Shown here: positions 26,866 through 35,688 of the stretch, in pieces | How the letters are laid out: each line of letters opens with the position of its first letter | How positions within the stretch are numbered: position 1 is the stretch's first letter | Source: Eubacteriales bacterium | GTDB taxonomy: Bacteria > Bacillota > Clostridia > Oscillospirales > Acutalibacteraceae | Assembly (NCBI GenBank): GCA_029225565.1 | Contig: JAQXWS010000080.1 | Location: forward strand, 1 to 64,000 | Direction of reading: 5' to 3' | Length of the DNA stretch: 64,000 nucleotides | The notes under the pieces: generated by a model | Databases searched by the model: none | What the model saw: only the letters and a program-made list of their open reading frames with translations | What the model was told of the DNA's origin: nothing | Position numbers and translations under genes: made by a program

Positions 26866-27657
26866 ATGAAGCCGGTATATGAAAATTGGGTTTCCCACCC
26901 GCTGAAAAACGCGCTTATGCTGGGCACGATTATGCTGTGGACAGCCATATTCGCTTGCAGATTACTATTCCCCGACAGCACCGTACTGCGTGGATTTTTG
27001 ACGGCGGTGCTGGTGATTTGCTTTTTGGTATGCCTGGTGTTTACACTATTATGTGTTAACGCCTATGACGCGCTGGATTCCAACAAGGGCAGACGCCGGG
27101 TAGCAACACATATTGTGGACGCCGTTGCCGACCGAGTTGTGTTGAATGAGGGACAAACCTGTCTTGATATAGGCTGTGGTGACGGTCAGCTGACTATTGC
27201 CGTTGGCAGAAAAAATGCTATGGCTACCATTGTCGGCATTGACCCGTGGCCAAAGGGCGCCGACAAGGGCCACAGACGGTGCAAAAGGAATGCCGCCGCC
27301 GAGGGTGTCGGCAATGTGGCCTTTGAGCAGGGCAGCGCCATTGCGCTGGATTTTGACGACGGCACATTCGACGCTGTTGTCAGCAATTATTTTTATCATA
27401 AAGTCAGCAACAAGTACAACAAGCAGGATTTGATAACGGAATCCCTGCGAGTGCTGAAAAAAGGCGGCACATTTGTGATTCACGATATTATGAACCCAAA
27501 ACACTTTGGCGATTTGGAACAGCTTAAGTCACGGCTTTTGGCAATGGGCTACGAGAGGGTTGATATAGTGGACACTACCGACGGAACTTTTTTGTCGCCC
27601 GGGAACGCCAAGCTGTTGGGCTTGGCTCACTCTACAATGCTGATAGGCACAAAGTAG
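26866..27657 (+). CDS. Membrane-anchored class I SAM methyltransferase
   Basis: A 263-aa protein after GAGGTG. Two N-terminal hydrophobic helices (about 13-36 and 43-64) are followed by a SAM-binding core: TCLDIGCGDGQLTIAVG (motif I), TIVGIDPWP, FDAVVSNYFYHKV and LRVLKKGGTFVIHD. This pattern is that of small-molecule or lipid methyltransferases of the UbiE type. The substrate is unknown. It lies 15 nt after the SGNH-like gene and 13 nt before a second methyltransferase. Confidence 0.8.
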   Translation: MKPVYENWVSHPLKNALMLGTIMLWTAIFACRLLFPDSTVLRGFLTAVLVICFLVCLVFTLLCVNAYDALDSNKGRRRVATHIVDAVADRVVLNEGQTCLDIGCGDGQLTIAVGRKNAMATIVGIDPWPKGADKGHRRCKRNAAAEGVGNVAFEQGSAIALDFDDGTFDAVVSNYFYHKVSNKYNKQDLITESLRVLKKGGTFVIHDIMNPKHFGDLEQLKSRLLAMGYERVDIVDTTDGTFLSPGNAKLLGLAHSTMLIGTK

Positions 27658-27670
27658 CAAAGGAGATAGT

Positions 27671-28330
27671 ATGAGTAACACACAAGAGTATTCTTTTTTT
27701 CAACACAAGATACGCCAGCTGTGCGGTAGAATCAATACCGCCTTTGATATGCTTAAGGACTACAAGGTGTGCAAGTGCAATCTGTCCAAGGTGATAGTGT
27801 CCGACGATATTGAGGAAACCGGAGCCAATGACAGTATGCCCATGAGGTATTGGGCGCTTGATAAAGCCCTTAAGGACGAAACCTTTACTGCCCGGGACAG
27901 CTTTATTGATATTGGGTGCGGACAGGGCAGAGTATTGGCATATATGCTGCTAAAAAAACAGCCCTGCAAGTTGACCGGCGTGGAATTGAAGGAAAGCATT
28001 GCCGATTACTGCAGAGCCTGGGCTCAACGCTATGACAATGTGGAGATTCTGTGCAAAAATGCCCTTGAGATTGACTATAATCAATATACATATCTGTTTT
28101 TGTTCAATCCTTTCACATCCTCCATGCTGGAAAAATTCATATATTATTTGGAGAGCAATTTAACAAAAAGCGTTCGGCTTTGCTTTTTTGGTAACAATAT
28201 TATTTACCGTCTTCTTAAGGACAGGCCTGGCTGGACTCTGGAAAAACATGGCGTGTCCTACAAAAAAGGCCCCCTGTTCATACACTACTGGCCCCAAAAA
28301 TTCGCAATGTACACCTACACTCCCCAATAA
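27671..28330 (+). CDS. Class I SAM-dependent methyltransferase
   Basis: A 219-aa protein after AAGGAGA. Motif I is FIDIGCGQGRVLAYML, followed by LTGVELKESIADYCR and FLFNPFTSSMLEKFI (the NPF replaces the usual D/N-PPY-like motif IV). No membrane segment. The spacing suggests it is cotranscribed with the preceding methyltransferase; the substrate is not inferable. Confidence 0.75.
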   Translation: MSNTQEYSFFQHKIRQLCGRINTAFDMLKDYKVCKCNLSKVIVSDDIEETGANDSMPMRYWALDKALKDETFTARDSFIDIGCGQGRVLAYMLLKKQPCKLTGVELKESIADYCRAWAQRYDNVEILCKNALEIDYNQYTYLFLFNPFTSSMLEKFIYYLESNLTKSVRLCFFGNNIIYRLLKDRPGWTLEKHGVSYKKGPLFIHYWPQKFAMYTYTPQ

Positions 28331-28337
28331 AAAGACA

Positions 28338-28374
28338 ACCCCTTCGATACCGAGGTACCAAAGGGGTATTTTTA
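28338..28374. terminator. Bidirectional terminator between convergent operons
   Basis: ACCCCTT (28338-28344) pairs with AAGGGGT (28361-28367), with an inner TACC/GGTA stem, followed by ATTTTTATT. It serves the methyltransferase gene and lies just past the hisC stop on the other strand. Confidence 0.75.
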
Positions 28375-29432
28375 TTGCTTAATATAATCCTTGACGCAGT
28401 TGATAAAGGTCTGCATTTCTTCTTCCGTGCCGATGGTGATACGCACATAGTTGTTGATTCGCGGCAAATCAAAGTATCGGATGAACACCTTTTTGCTCTT
28501 TAGGTACAGGAACATATCCTTCATACTGCGGTCCTTGTGGGTGGCCATAATGAAGTTGGTACTGCTGTCCAACACGGTGAATCCCAGCTGTCGCAGCTCC
28601 TGGGTCACCTTGGTACGGGTAGCAATGATTTTGCTCACCGTGGAGTTAAAGTAGTCAACATCCCTTATTGCGGCGATTCCCATTGCCATGGACAGGCTGT
28701 CAACGGTGTAGGAGTTGTAGCTGTTCTTAACAGCCTCCAGAACATCAATCAGCTCCTTTGAGCCGATGGCAAAGCCGATACGCATACCGGCAAGGGACCG
28801 TGACTTACTGAATGTGCCGGTAACCAGCAGATTGTCGTACTTTTTTGTTAGCGGTACGCTGGATATTCCGCCGAAATCAACATAGGCCTCGTCGATAATT
28901 ACCACGCTGTCCTGATTGTATTCCATAATCTTGGTAACAAATTCGGGACCCTCGCCAATGGAAGTAGGCGCGTTGGGGTTGGGAATTACCACCCCGCCGT
29001 TGGGCGAGCGATAGTCCTCCGGATTGATTCTAAAACTGTCGTCCAGCGGTTGGTTGATATATTCTATACCGAACAGCCTGCACCATACCGGATAAAAGCT
29101 GTATGTGATGTCGGGATATACAATTGGCAAGTCGGAGTTAAAAAAAGACTGAAAAGCCAGAGCCAGCACATCGTCGCTGCCATTGCCCAAAAATACATTA
29201 TGCGCCTTTACTCCGTAGAACTCGGCAATAGCCTCCTTGAATTCTTGGGCTGTTGCCGGCGGATAAAAGCGCAGACTGTCTGTGTTGAATTCCCTCAGTG
29301 CCTGTACGGCCTTGGGAGAGGGGGATAGGGATTTTCGTTAGCATTGATTTTTACTATATCCCGTTCCTTGCTCTGTTCTCCCGGTACATAGGGCTCAATA
29401 TTTTTTAAATTACTTTTCCATAACTGTTTCAT
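28372..29432 (-). pseudogene. hisC: Histidinol-phosphate aminotransferase with a single-base frameshift
   Basis: Two reading frames together give a full-length HisC. The first starts at ATG 29432 (MKQLWKSNLKNIEPYVPGEQ ... NENPYPP) and runs into a stop. The second carries on the homology, KAVQALREFNTDSLRFYPP ... NGSDDVLALAFQ ... the PLP-lysine region TGTFSKSRSLAGMRIGFAIG ... to the stop at 28372. The shift falls at 29313-29324, where the C-rich run reads 8 nt where 9 are needed between Pro-Tyr-Pro and Lys-Ala-Val. HisC transfers an amino group in histidine biosynthesis. No other his gene is nearby. Either a true recent mutation or a base-call error in the C run. Confidence 0.8.
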
Positions 29433-29436
29433 ACTA

Positions 29437-30324
29437 CTACTTGGCAACCGCCGCAGCTGCCGCTTCCTTTTCTGCCTTGCGCTGAGCACGCTTCTTTTTT
29501 GCCTTGTAGCCCATCAGCTTTTCCAGGCTGTCCTGGGGAGTGCAGTAGCCGCCTATGGTAACCGTGTGGTCGCCATAGGTACCGTGAAAGTCGGAGCCGC
29601 CGGTGGTAAGCAATTTTTCTTTTTTGCATTTTGCTATCAGGGCTTCGGTCTGCTCCTCTGTGTTGTGGGGGGACCATACCTCGATACCGTCAATACCCAT
29701 CTCGATATACTTGTCAATGTCTTCAATGTTGCCGAATTTTCCGGGGTGGGCAAGGATTGCTATACCGCCTGCGCCGTGAATCTCGTCAATGGCCTCCTGT
29801 ACGGACGGGTACTTGGTGGGCGCCAGTACATTGGTCTCGCTGTTGTGGCTGAACAATGCTTTGTATAGGTCGCCAAAGATTCTGTCAGTATATCCTGCGT
29901 CCATAAGAGCGTGCATAATATGCTGAGTAAAAAGATTGGTGGAGCCGCTTGCGTGGGAAATGATGAATTCGCTGGTGATAGGAAATCTGGCTGCAACCTT
30001 TAGCATCATTATCTGGCCGGCTCTCTTGCGGGACACAGATGTCCTTTTGCAGATGCCCTCCAGTCTGTCCGGAGCGTCGGCAAGGTATGACAGGATGTGT
30101 ACCTTTTTGCCGCACTCCTGGTCAAAGGCGCTGATTTCCACACCCGGTATTACGGTTACGCCGTATCTCTTGCCTATTACCTGGCCCCTGACTGTTCCTG
30201 CAACGCAGTCGTGATCGGTTATGGCAATGGTGTCTATTCCGCTTTTTTGGGCTATTACTATCAAATCTTCAATTCCTACCGAGCCGTCGCTCAGCTTTGT
30301 GTGACAATGCAAATCTGCTGCCAT
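29437..30324 (-). CDS. PHP-domain phosphoesterase (RNase AM / nucleoside bisphosphate phosphatase type)
   Basis: A 295-aa protein; ATG 30324 has GGAGAG 8 nt upstream. The PHP metal motifs are present: H6-x-H8 in LHCHTKLSDGS, TDHD, the GVEIS motif, ILAHPG and the final GGSDFHG. The order and length match the YciV/TrpH group, which removes phosphate or nucleotides from 5' RNA ends or 3',5'-bisphosphates, rather than the shorter histidinol phosphatases. The last ~35 residues are Lys/Ala-rich. It is 4 nt upstream of hisC in one transcript. Confidence 0.82.
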   Translation of the reverse strand: MAADLHCHTKLSDGSVGIEDLIVIAQKSGIDTIAITDHDCVAGTVRGQVIGKRYGVTVIPGVEISAFDQECGKKVHILSYLADAPDRLEGICKRTSVSRKRAGQIMMLKVAARFPITSEFIISHASGSTNLFTQHIMHALMDAGYTDRIFGDLYKALFSHNSETNVLAPTKYPSVQEAIDEIHGAGGIAILAHPGKFGNIEDIDKYIEMGIDGIEVWSPHNTEEQTEALIAKCKKEKLLTTGGSDFHGTYGDHTVTIGGYCTPQDSLEKLMGYKAKKKRAQRKAEKEAAAAAVAK

Positions 30325-30443
30325 AATCCAATCTCTCCTTTCGGTCAATAATGGGGTATTTGCCGAATTTTTATAAATTTACATAATTTTACACTATATA
30401 AAGTTAGTATAACATAACAAAAAATGTTTTTCAAGGCTTATAT

Positions 30444-30986
30444 CTAAATAAAATTCAGTTCCCGATTCAGCCTGCTGACAGGCAGACCCACCACGTTGAA
30501 GTAGTCGCCGTCGATTCTGTCAACCAGCAAGGAGCCGTATCCCTGGATACCGTATGCGCCTGCCTTGTCCATAGGTTCCCCGGTGGCAATGTAGCGGTCA
30601 ATTTCCTCGTCTGTGAGGTCAAAGAATTTTACCTTGGTTTCTTGATGAAAGGTGACGGTTTTTTCTCCCTTGATTACGGTTACTCCGGTCAGAACGCTGT
30701 GCCATTTGCCGGACAGCATTGTCAGCATACGGCGGGCGTCGTCCTTGTCCGCAGGCTTACCCAGTATAATATTGTCGATTGATACCACGGTATCCGCGCC
30801 TATTATTATGTCTGTATCATTGGCAAAAGGCTGCGCTTTTATTCTCGACAGGTATTCCACAGCCTGTTGGGGGGATATTCCCTGGGGCAGAGTCTCGTCA
30901 ACCCGGGCTGATTTGACCTCAAAATCCGTGGTAATCAGCCTAATTAACTCCTGTCTGCGTGGACTTTTTGATGCCAGTATAATCAT
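30444..30986 (-). CDS. maf: Maf family nucleotide pyrophosphatase
   Basis: A 180-aa protein with the Maf signature ILASKSPRRQELI, VDETLPQG, the IIGADTVVSIDN block and YATGEPMDKAGAYGIQG. Maf proteins hydrolyse dTTP/UTP or modified nucleotides to monophosphates. Its start codon overlaps the stop of the U32 gene (TAATG), giving tight coupling in a zapA-U32-maf operon, a common Clostridial arrangement. Confidence 0.92.
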   Translation of the reverse strand: MIILASKSPRRQELIRLITTDFEVKSARVDETLPQGISPQQAVEYLSRIKAQPFANDTDIIIGADTVVSIDNIILGKPADKDDARRMLTMLSGKWHSVLTGVTVIKGEKTVTFHQETKVKFFDLTDEEIDRYIATGEPMDKAGAYGIQGYGSLLVDRIDGDYFNVVGLPVSRLNRELNFI

Positions 30987-32977
30987 TATTTTACTCCTCT
31001 GTAGTACAGTCCCCGTGTGAATTTTGTGTCCGGCGGACTGCCGTTATTGAACATATCTATGATTTGCTCCACCCGTTGCCTGCTCTCGTCGGTAAAGTAC
31101 AGGTGGGCAAAATCCGTTTTGACCTCTCTCATTCTGTCCCCAAGATACAGCGGTAGGGGATTCAGTATCTCTACGCAGGGGTAGGTCGAGCATTTTACAG
31201 GCAGCTTGTAGCCCTTTCTGTCTGTAAGACTGCCGTTCTTGTTACATTGGTGACAGCCTATTCTGTTTTTGACAGGGCAGTTTCGGGCCAGCATAAGAGG
31301 CAGCGAGCCATACACAATAATTCCGGTATCATCAGCGTTTATTGCGTTGGCTTGCTCCAGAGTCAGCTCGTATGACAGTATGGGGGAGCTCACCTGCTGT
31401 GCGCCCATGCTGTTGAACACATTCATACCGAAATCCCCATAGACCGCAAAGCCCATATCCTGCGCCGTTTTGTATGCTCCTATATTGGGACAGAGCGCCA
31501 TTGTTACGCCTATATCCCGCAGGTGGGACAGCTGTTTTTTCAGTTTTTCCTCACAGCCAAAGAGACCTCTGGGTATCTCCACACCGATTCTGTTATCCTC
31601 AAAATACTTGTCTTCGCTCCATATTGGTATAAAAACGCGCTTGAAGGGGTGCTCATGGGGTATTCTGTCGGGGTGTAAAAATCTGGCGGTATAGTAAGTT
31701 TTTTTGTGGGACACCTTGTCCGTATCGGGCAGGGGGAGAGCGTCATATTCCCTTGGTGTAATTATGTTCAGCTTTTCTACTGCGTCACGGCGCATGCCGT
31801 TGATAACGCCGGCAGGCAGTATCAGCCCCTCCTCAATGTCTGTATCAACCTTATGGGCGTAGAACTGGGTGCCGCCCAACTTGGACAGCCTGGCGGTCAG
31901 GCTCTCCGCCGTCATCGGCGCATTGATAGCCGCTTGGGGCACGGGACCCGTTACCGTTACCGTCCTTTCGCCTTTGGTAACTGTCAACCTTGACGGCTGA
32001 TTACTGTGGCAGAAAAAGGACAGAGATATGGGGACGAGAGGATTTTCGTTGTCATACAGATGACTCAGTTCCTTGAGCACATTGCCTGCCGCCATCACAT
32101 CCTCCTTTTGGCGGGTGCCGAACATATCTTCTCTCTTGCCGGTAAAGTAGCCGTCGGTGAATCCGCTGCGAGAAAAAACGCTGCGCAGGATATTTTCGGT
32201 ATCGGGGGAGTAGTTTTTGTTGATTGCCTCCTTGCAGGCCGTTACGGCGGCGGCCACATATTCAGGCCGTTTCATTCTGCCCTCGATTTTTAGGCTGCAT
32301 ATACCCAGCTTTTCCATTTTTTGGATATGCCTTATCAGACTCAGGTCCTTTAGCGACAGGTCACAGGCGGGTCGGTCATCGGCGCTGAATTGCAGTCGGC
32401 AGGGCTGAGCGCACAGTCCTCGATTACCACTCCTGCCACCCAGCATAGCCGACATATAGCATTGTCCGCTGACGCACATACACAGTGCTCCGTGTACAAA
32501 GGCCTCCAGTTCCATATTTGTGCAAGCTCTTATTTCTGCAATTTCGTCCTCACTCATCTCTCTGGGGATTACAGCCCGTACAAAGCCCATTTTTTCCAGT
32601 GCCTTGAATCCGTCGGGAGTTGTGGCGCTGCATTGGGTGGACGCGTGTAGCTTTGCTTGTGGAAAGCATTGTCTTATCATCTTTGCCATGCCTATGTCCT
32701 GTACAATGAATCCGTCCACCCCTGCCTCCATGGCAGTGTCAACGGTGGAGTGTGCCATATCCATTTCGGCATCGGATACAAGAGTGTTAGCCGTCAGGTA
32801 CACCTTTACATCACGGCAGTGGCAGTAGGCCACAGCCTTATTCAATTCTTGGGCGTCAAAGTTGCCGGCGTTGCGGCGGGCATTCAGTTGGGTCATACCC
32901 AGATATACTGCGTTTGCGCCACAGCGCACAGCAGCAATCAGAGCCTCCATATTGCCGGCAGGTGCTAATATTTCCAT
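30986..32977 (-). CDS. U32 family protein (RlhA/TrhP-type RNA hydroxylation), with C-terminal extension
   Basis: A 663-aa protein; the start at 32977 (MEILAPAGNMEAL) has AGGA upstream. The U32 signature is clear: EAFVHGALCMCVSGQCYMSAMLGGRSGNRGLCAQPC (about 160-195), with the Cys set that can hold an Fe-S cluster. The long C-terminal half has another Cys group (GCHQCNKNG ... CSTYPC). Long U32 proteins of this type belong with RlhA, which hydroxylates 23S rRNA in E. coli using prephenate. The peptidase name is historical. Confidence 0.85.
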   Translation of the reverse strand: MEILAPAGNMEALIAAVRCGANAVYLGMTQLNARRNAGNFDAQELNKAVAYCHCRDVKVYLTANTLVSDAEMDMAHSTVDTAMEAGVDGFIVQDIGMAKMIRQCFPQAKLHASTQCSATTPDGFKALEKMGFVRAVIPREMSEDEIAEIRACTNMELEAFVHGALCMCVSGQCYMSAMLGGRSGNRGLCAQPCRLQFSADDRPACDLSLKDLSLIRHIQKMEKLGICSLKIEGRMKRPEYVAAAVTACKEAINKNYSPDTENILRSVFSRSGFTDGYFTGKREDMFGTRQKEDVMAAGNVLKELSHLYDNENPLVPISLSFFCHSNQPSRLTVTKGERTVTVTGPVPQAAINAPMTAESLTARLSKLGGTQFYAHKVDTDIEEGLILPAGVINGMRRDAVEKLNIITPREYDALPLPDTDKVSHKKTYYTARFLHPDRIPHEHPFKRVFIPIWSEDKYFEDNRIGVEIPRGLFGCEEKLKKQLSHLRDIGVTMALCPNIGAYKTAQDMGFAVYGDFGMNVFNSMGAQQVSSPILSYELTLEQANAINADDTGIIVYGSLPLMLARNCPVKNRIGCHQCNKNGSLTDRKGYKLPVKCSTYPCVEILNPLPLYLGDRMREVKTDFAHLYFTDESRQRVEQIIDMFNNGSPPDTKFTRGLYYRGVK

Positions 32978-32999
32978 ACTAATTCCTACATTTGTATAA

Positions 33000-33030
33000 T
33001 TATAGGGGCGACCGATAGCCACCCCTTTTG
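33000..33030. repeat. REP-like fragment between zapA and the U32 gene
   Basis: A GC-rich imperfect inverted repeat (GGGGCGACC ... GCCACCCC) in an otherwise AT-rich 60-nt gap. It resembles the palindrome inside the transposase at the window start in composition and arrangement, but the arms pair poorly. Confidence 0.3.
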
Positions 33031-33039
33031 TTTGTTGTA

Positions 33040-33393
33040 TTATTGCTGACCGGCAAGCTTGCTGCGCAGGTTGCTGATTTCGCGGTTGAGTCGCTCAATT
33101 TCTCTTCTTGCAACATCAACCTCCATACGAGCTCTGGCGCTGTCCTCAAGATAGTCCTTGATTTGCGCTCTAAGGTTGTCGGATGAGGCAGTCGCTTTTT
33201 TTGCGGCGTCGGCCTGGTCCAGCGCAACCAGCACTGCACATTGAGTTTGGGACAGTGACGGCGACTCGTTGCCGATTGTCTTCATTTCCTTGTCGATAAG
33301 CTCGCCCAAATCCTCTACATAATCCGGGTCGTCCTCTGTGAGTATGGTGTAGCTGTTACCACAAATCTTTAGATTAACTCTATTCTTTTCCAT
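33040..33393 (-). CDS. zapA: Cell division protein ZapA
   Basis: A 117-aa protein; ATG 33393 after AAAGGTG. NRVNLKICGNSYTILTEDDPDYVEDLGELIDKEM is the ZapA N-terminal domain; residues ~55-117 form a coiled coil. ZapA cross-links FtsZ filaments at the division ring. It heads the zapA-U32-maf unit behind a consensus promoter. Confidence 0.88.
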   Translation of the reverse strand: MEKNRVNLKICGNSYTILTEDDPDYVEDLGELIDKEMKTIGNESPSLSQTQCAVLVALDQADAAKKATASSDNLRAQIKDYLEDSARARMEVDVARREIERLNREISNLRSKLAGQQ

Positions 33394-33436
33394 AATGTAC
33401 ACCTTTCCGTCAAAATATGACTATTTCTACCTTTTT

Positions 33437-33465
33437 AGTATAACAACTAAATAAATACTTGTCAA
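33437..33465 (-). promoter_or_regulatory. Consensus promoter for zapA operon
   Basis: On the minus strand, TTGACA (33460-33465) and TATACT (33437-33442) with a 17-nt spacer. Its -35 overlaps the -35 of the divergent galactosidase promoter. Confidence 0.75.
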
Positions 33466-33487
33466 TCTTAAATACTTTTGTTATATT
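33459..33487 (+). promoter_or_regulatory. Divergent promoter for alpha-galactosidase
   Basis: TTGTCA (33459-33464) and TATATT (33482-33487), 17-nt spacer, 28 nt before the ATG. Confidence 0.65.
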
Positions 33488-33515
33488 AAAATTATCAAGC
33501 GATTGGAGATTTTTT

Positions 33516-35588
33516 ATGCAAAAAAATGTGTTCGTAATCAATACCCTCAACACTCATTATGTTATGGGGGTAAATGATGATGGAGTGCTTCAGCATATTC
33601 ATTGGGGAGCAAAAATGCCCGTTGACGAATATTCGGTTTTTAACGAATGGGAGCACAACTCAAATCATTCCGAATTGGATTACACAAAGGAGGAGTACAG
33701 CGTTTTCGGCGGTACGCGCTATAGAGCTGCCGCCCTCAAGTGCATTTATGCCGACGGATGCCGTGACAGCGTGTTCACATTCAAGTCCGTCACCCGGGAC
33801 GAGGGATTGCTGGAGATTACTCTTACCGACAGCGAGTATGATGTTGACCTGGTGCTGTCCTACGCATACGGCAGCGACCACGATATTATTACCCGCAGCG
33901 TCACCGTTGTCAACAACGGCAATGCCGCCATTACCCTGGAGAGAGTGTTCAGCGCAGAACTCAATCTGCCCTCCAGGTCACCGTACAAGGTCATCAATAC
34001 CAACGGCTCCTGGGGTGCCGAGTTTTTGACTGAAAGTAATGAGCTTAACAACGGCACCGTTGTGTATGAGTCAAAAAAAGGTATTGCCGGACACACTCAC
34101 TCTCCCTTTGTGATTATGCACCGTGACGCTACCGAGGATTGGGGCGATGTGTTCTTTGCCGCATTAGGGTACGGCGGTAATTTCAAAATAGAGGTCAATC
34201 GTGATTTTTGCAATACCACCAGGTGTATGCTGGGCATATCCGATTTTGATTTTTCCTACACCCTTGGCGCCGGCGAAAAATTTACTGCGCCAAAGGTATA
34301 TATGGGATATACCTGCGGATTTACTGCTATGAGCAATATGATGAACGACTTTGCAGTAGATAATATTTTGCCAAAGGGATATGCAAAAAAGCATTTGCCG
34401 GTACTATATAATTCGTGGGAGGCTACCGAATTTGATGTTAATACCCGTGACCAGCTGGCGCTGGCAAGGATAGCCGCCGATATTGGGTGCGAGCTGTTTG
34501 TTATGGATGACGGATGGTTCGGCAAGCGCAACAACGACCGCGCCGGACTGGGAGATTGGTATGTTAATACCGACAAATTCCCCAACGGTCTGGGCGAGCT
34601 GATTGACGGTGTTAACAGTCTGGGTATGGACTTCGGCCTGTGGTTTGAGCCTGAGATGGTACAGCAGGACAGCGACCTGTACCGCGCTCGTCCGGAGTGG
34701 ACATATCACTACGATTCCCGTACCCCGTCCCTGCTCAGGCATCAGCTGGTACTCAATCTTACCCGCGACGATGTTAGGGAATATGTGTTCGATTGTATGG
34801 ATTCTATGCTGTCCAAGTACAATATCCGTTACATAAAGTGGGATATGAACCGTCCCTTTTCCGAGATTGGCACCGATAATCTGGAAAACGGCAAGGAGCT
34901 GTGGTACCGTCATACCATGGCTGTGTACGACATTGCCGACCGCCTGCACAAAAAATATCCCTACCTCCAGTTGGAGGCTTGCGCGTCCGGTGGCGGCAGG
35001 GCAGAGCTGGGGGCTATGGAGCACTTTGATATGGTGTGGACCTCCGACAATACCGACCCTTTGGACAGATTGTATATTCAGCGTGGATATTCCATGCTTT
35101 ATCCCCGCAAGTGTATGCGTGCATGGGTAACGGACGCCGGCGGTTCCTGCAGATGCAGTGACGACTTTAGGTTCAATACCTCCATGCAGGGCTCCTTGTC
35201 CATTGGCTCCCATTTGCTCAAAAAGGACAAAAAGACCTTGCAGGGATACAAGGAGTATATTGCCCGGTACAAATCAGTTCGCGACACAATTCAGTTTGGG
35301 GACTTGTACAGATTGGCAAATTATGACTGTGACGGAGTGTTCATTACCCAGTATGTCAGCAAGGATAAGTCCCAGAGCGTTCTGTTTATCAGCACTGCGC
35401 CCACATCTCTGTTCAACAAGCAGGACAAGGAATTCGTGCTTAAGGGGCTTGACCCCAATGCCGATTATGAGTGTCGGTACAATGACAACACATACCGACA
35501 CAGCGGCCGCTTCTTGATGAACAAGTGGCACAAAGTAACTATTGGCGGCGCTTTGCAGAGCCGAATTGTGGTGCTTAACCGGGTGTAA
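33516..35588 (+). CDS. Alpha-galactosidase, GH36
   Basis: A 690-aa protein; ATG 33516 follows TTGGAG. It has an N-terminal beta-sandwich (1-~300) and then a TIM barrel with the GH36 blocks: LYNSWEATEFDV, ELFVMDDGWFGKRN, GLWFEPEMV, the nucleophile Asp in YIKWDMNRPF, CASGGGR and the acid/base Asp in VWTSDNTDPLDR. It releases terminal alpha-1,6-galactose from raffinose-family sugars or galactomannan side chains. No signal peptide, so it acts on imported oligosaccharides. No transporter is adjacent. Confidence 0.93.
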   Translation: MQKNVFVINTLNTHYVMGVNDDGVLQHIHWGAKMPVDEYSVFNEWEHNSNHSELDYTKEEYSVFGGTRYRAAALKCIYADGCRDSVFTFKSVTRDEGLLEITLTDSEYDVDLVLSYAYGSDHDIITRSVTVVNNGNAAITLERVFSAELNLPSRSPYKVINTNGSWGAEFLTESNELNNGTVVYESKKGIAGHTHSPFVIMHRDATEDWGDVFFAALGYGGNFKIEVNRDFCNTTRCMLGISDFDFSYTLGAGEKFTAPKVYMGYTCGFTAMSNMMNDFAVDNILPKGYAKKHLPVLYNSWEATEFDVNTRDQLALARIAADIGCELFVMDDGWFGKRNNDRAGLGDWYVNTDKFPNGLGELIDGVNSLGMDFGLWFEPEMVQQDSDLYRARPEWTYHYDSRTPSLLRHQLVLNLTRDDVREYVFDCMDSMLSKYNIRYIKWDMNRPFSEIGTDNLENGKELWYRHTMAVYDIADRLHKKYPYLQLEACASGGGRAELGAMEHFDMVWTSDNTDPLDRLYIQRGYSMLYPRKCMRAWVTDAGGSCRCSDDFRFNTSMQGSLSIGSHLLKKDKKTLQGYKEYIARYKSVRDTIQFGDLYRLANYDCDGVFITQYVSKDKSQSVLFISTAPTSLFNKQDKEFVLKGLDPNADYECRYNDNTYRHSGRFLMNKWHKVTIGGALQSRIVVLNRV

Positions 35589-35626
35589 CAGCAGTATTTT
35601 GCCCACATTCTTTTGGGTGTGGATTG

Positions 35627-35655
35627 TTGACTTGTACAATAAATAGTGCTATCAT
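35627..35655 (+). promoter_or_regulatory. Promoter for DAHP synthase
   Basis: TTGACT (35627-35632) and TATCAT (35650-35655) with a 17-nt spacer, 33 nt before the ATG. No attenuator or T-box-like structure is visible in the short leader. Confidence 0.55.
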
Positions 35656-35688
35656 ACTAAATATTATTTTTTACGAGGTTTATATATT

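Noticed and set aside
28372-29190. A complete shorter aminotransferase gene starting at TTG 29190
   Set aside because: That codon is an internal Leu of the conserved VFLGNGSDDVL block and has no ribosome site; homology continues upstream to the frameshift.
29437-30324. PHP protein as histidinol phosphatase, because it is next to hisC
   Set aside because: The motif order and C-terminal GGSDFHG region fit the YciV/TrpH nucleotide-phosphatase group better than HisJ/HisK.
35589-35688. T-box or amino-acid attenuator in front of DAHP synthase
   Set aside because: The leader is only about 30 nt after the -10 and holds no terminator/antiterminator pair.
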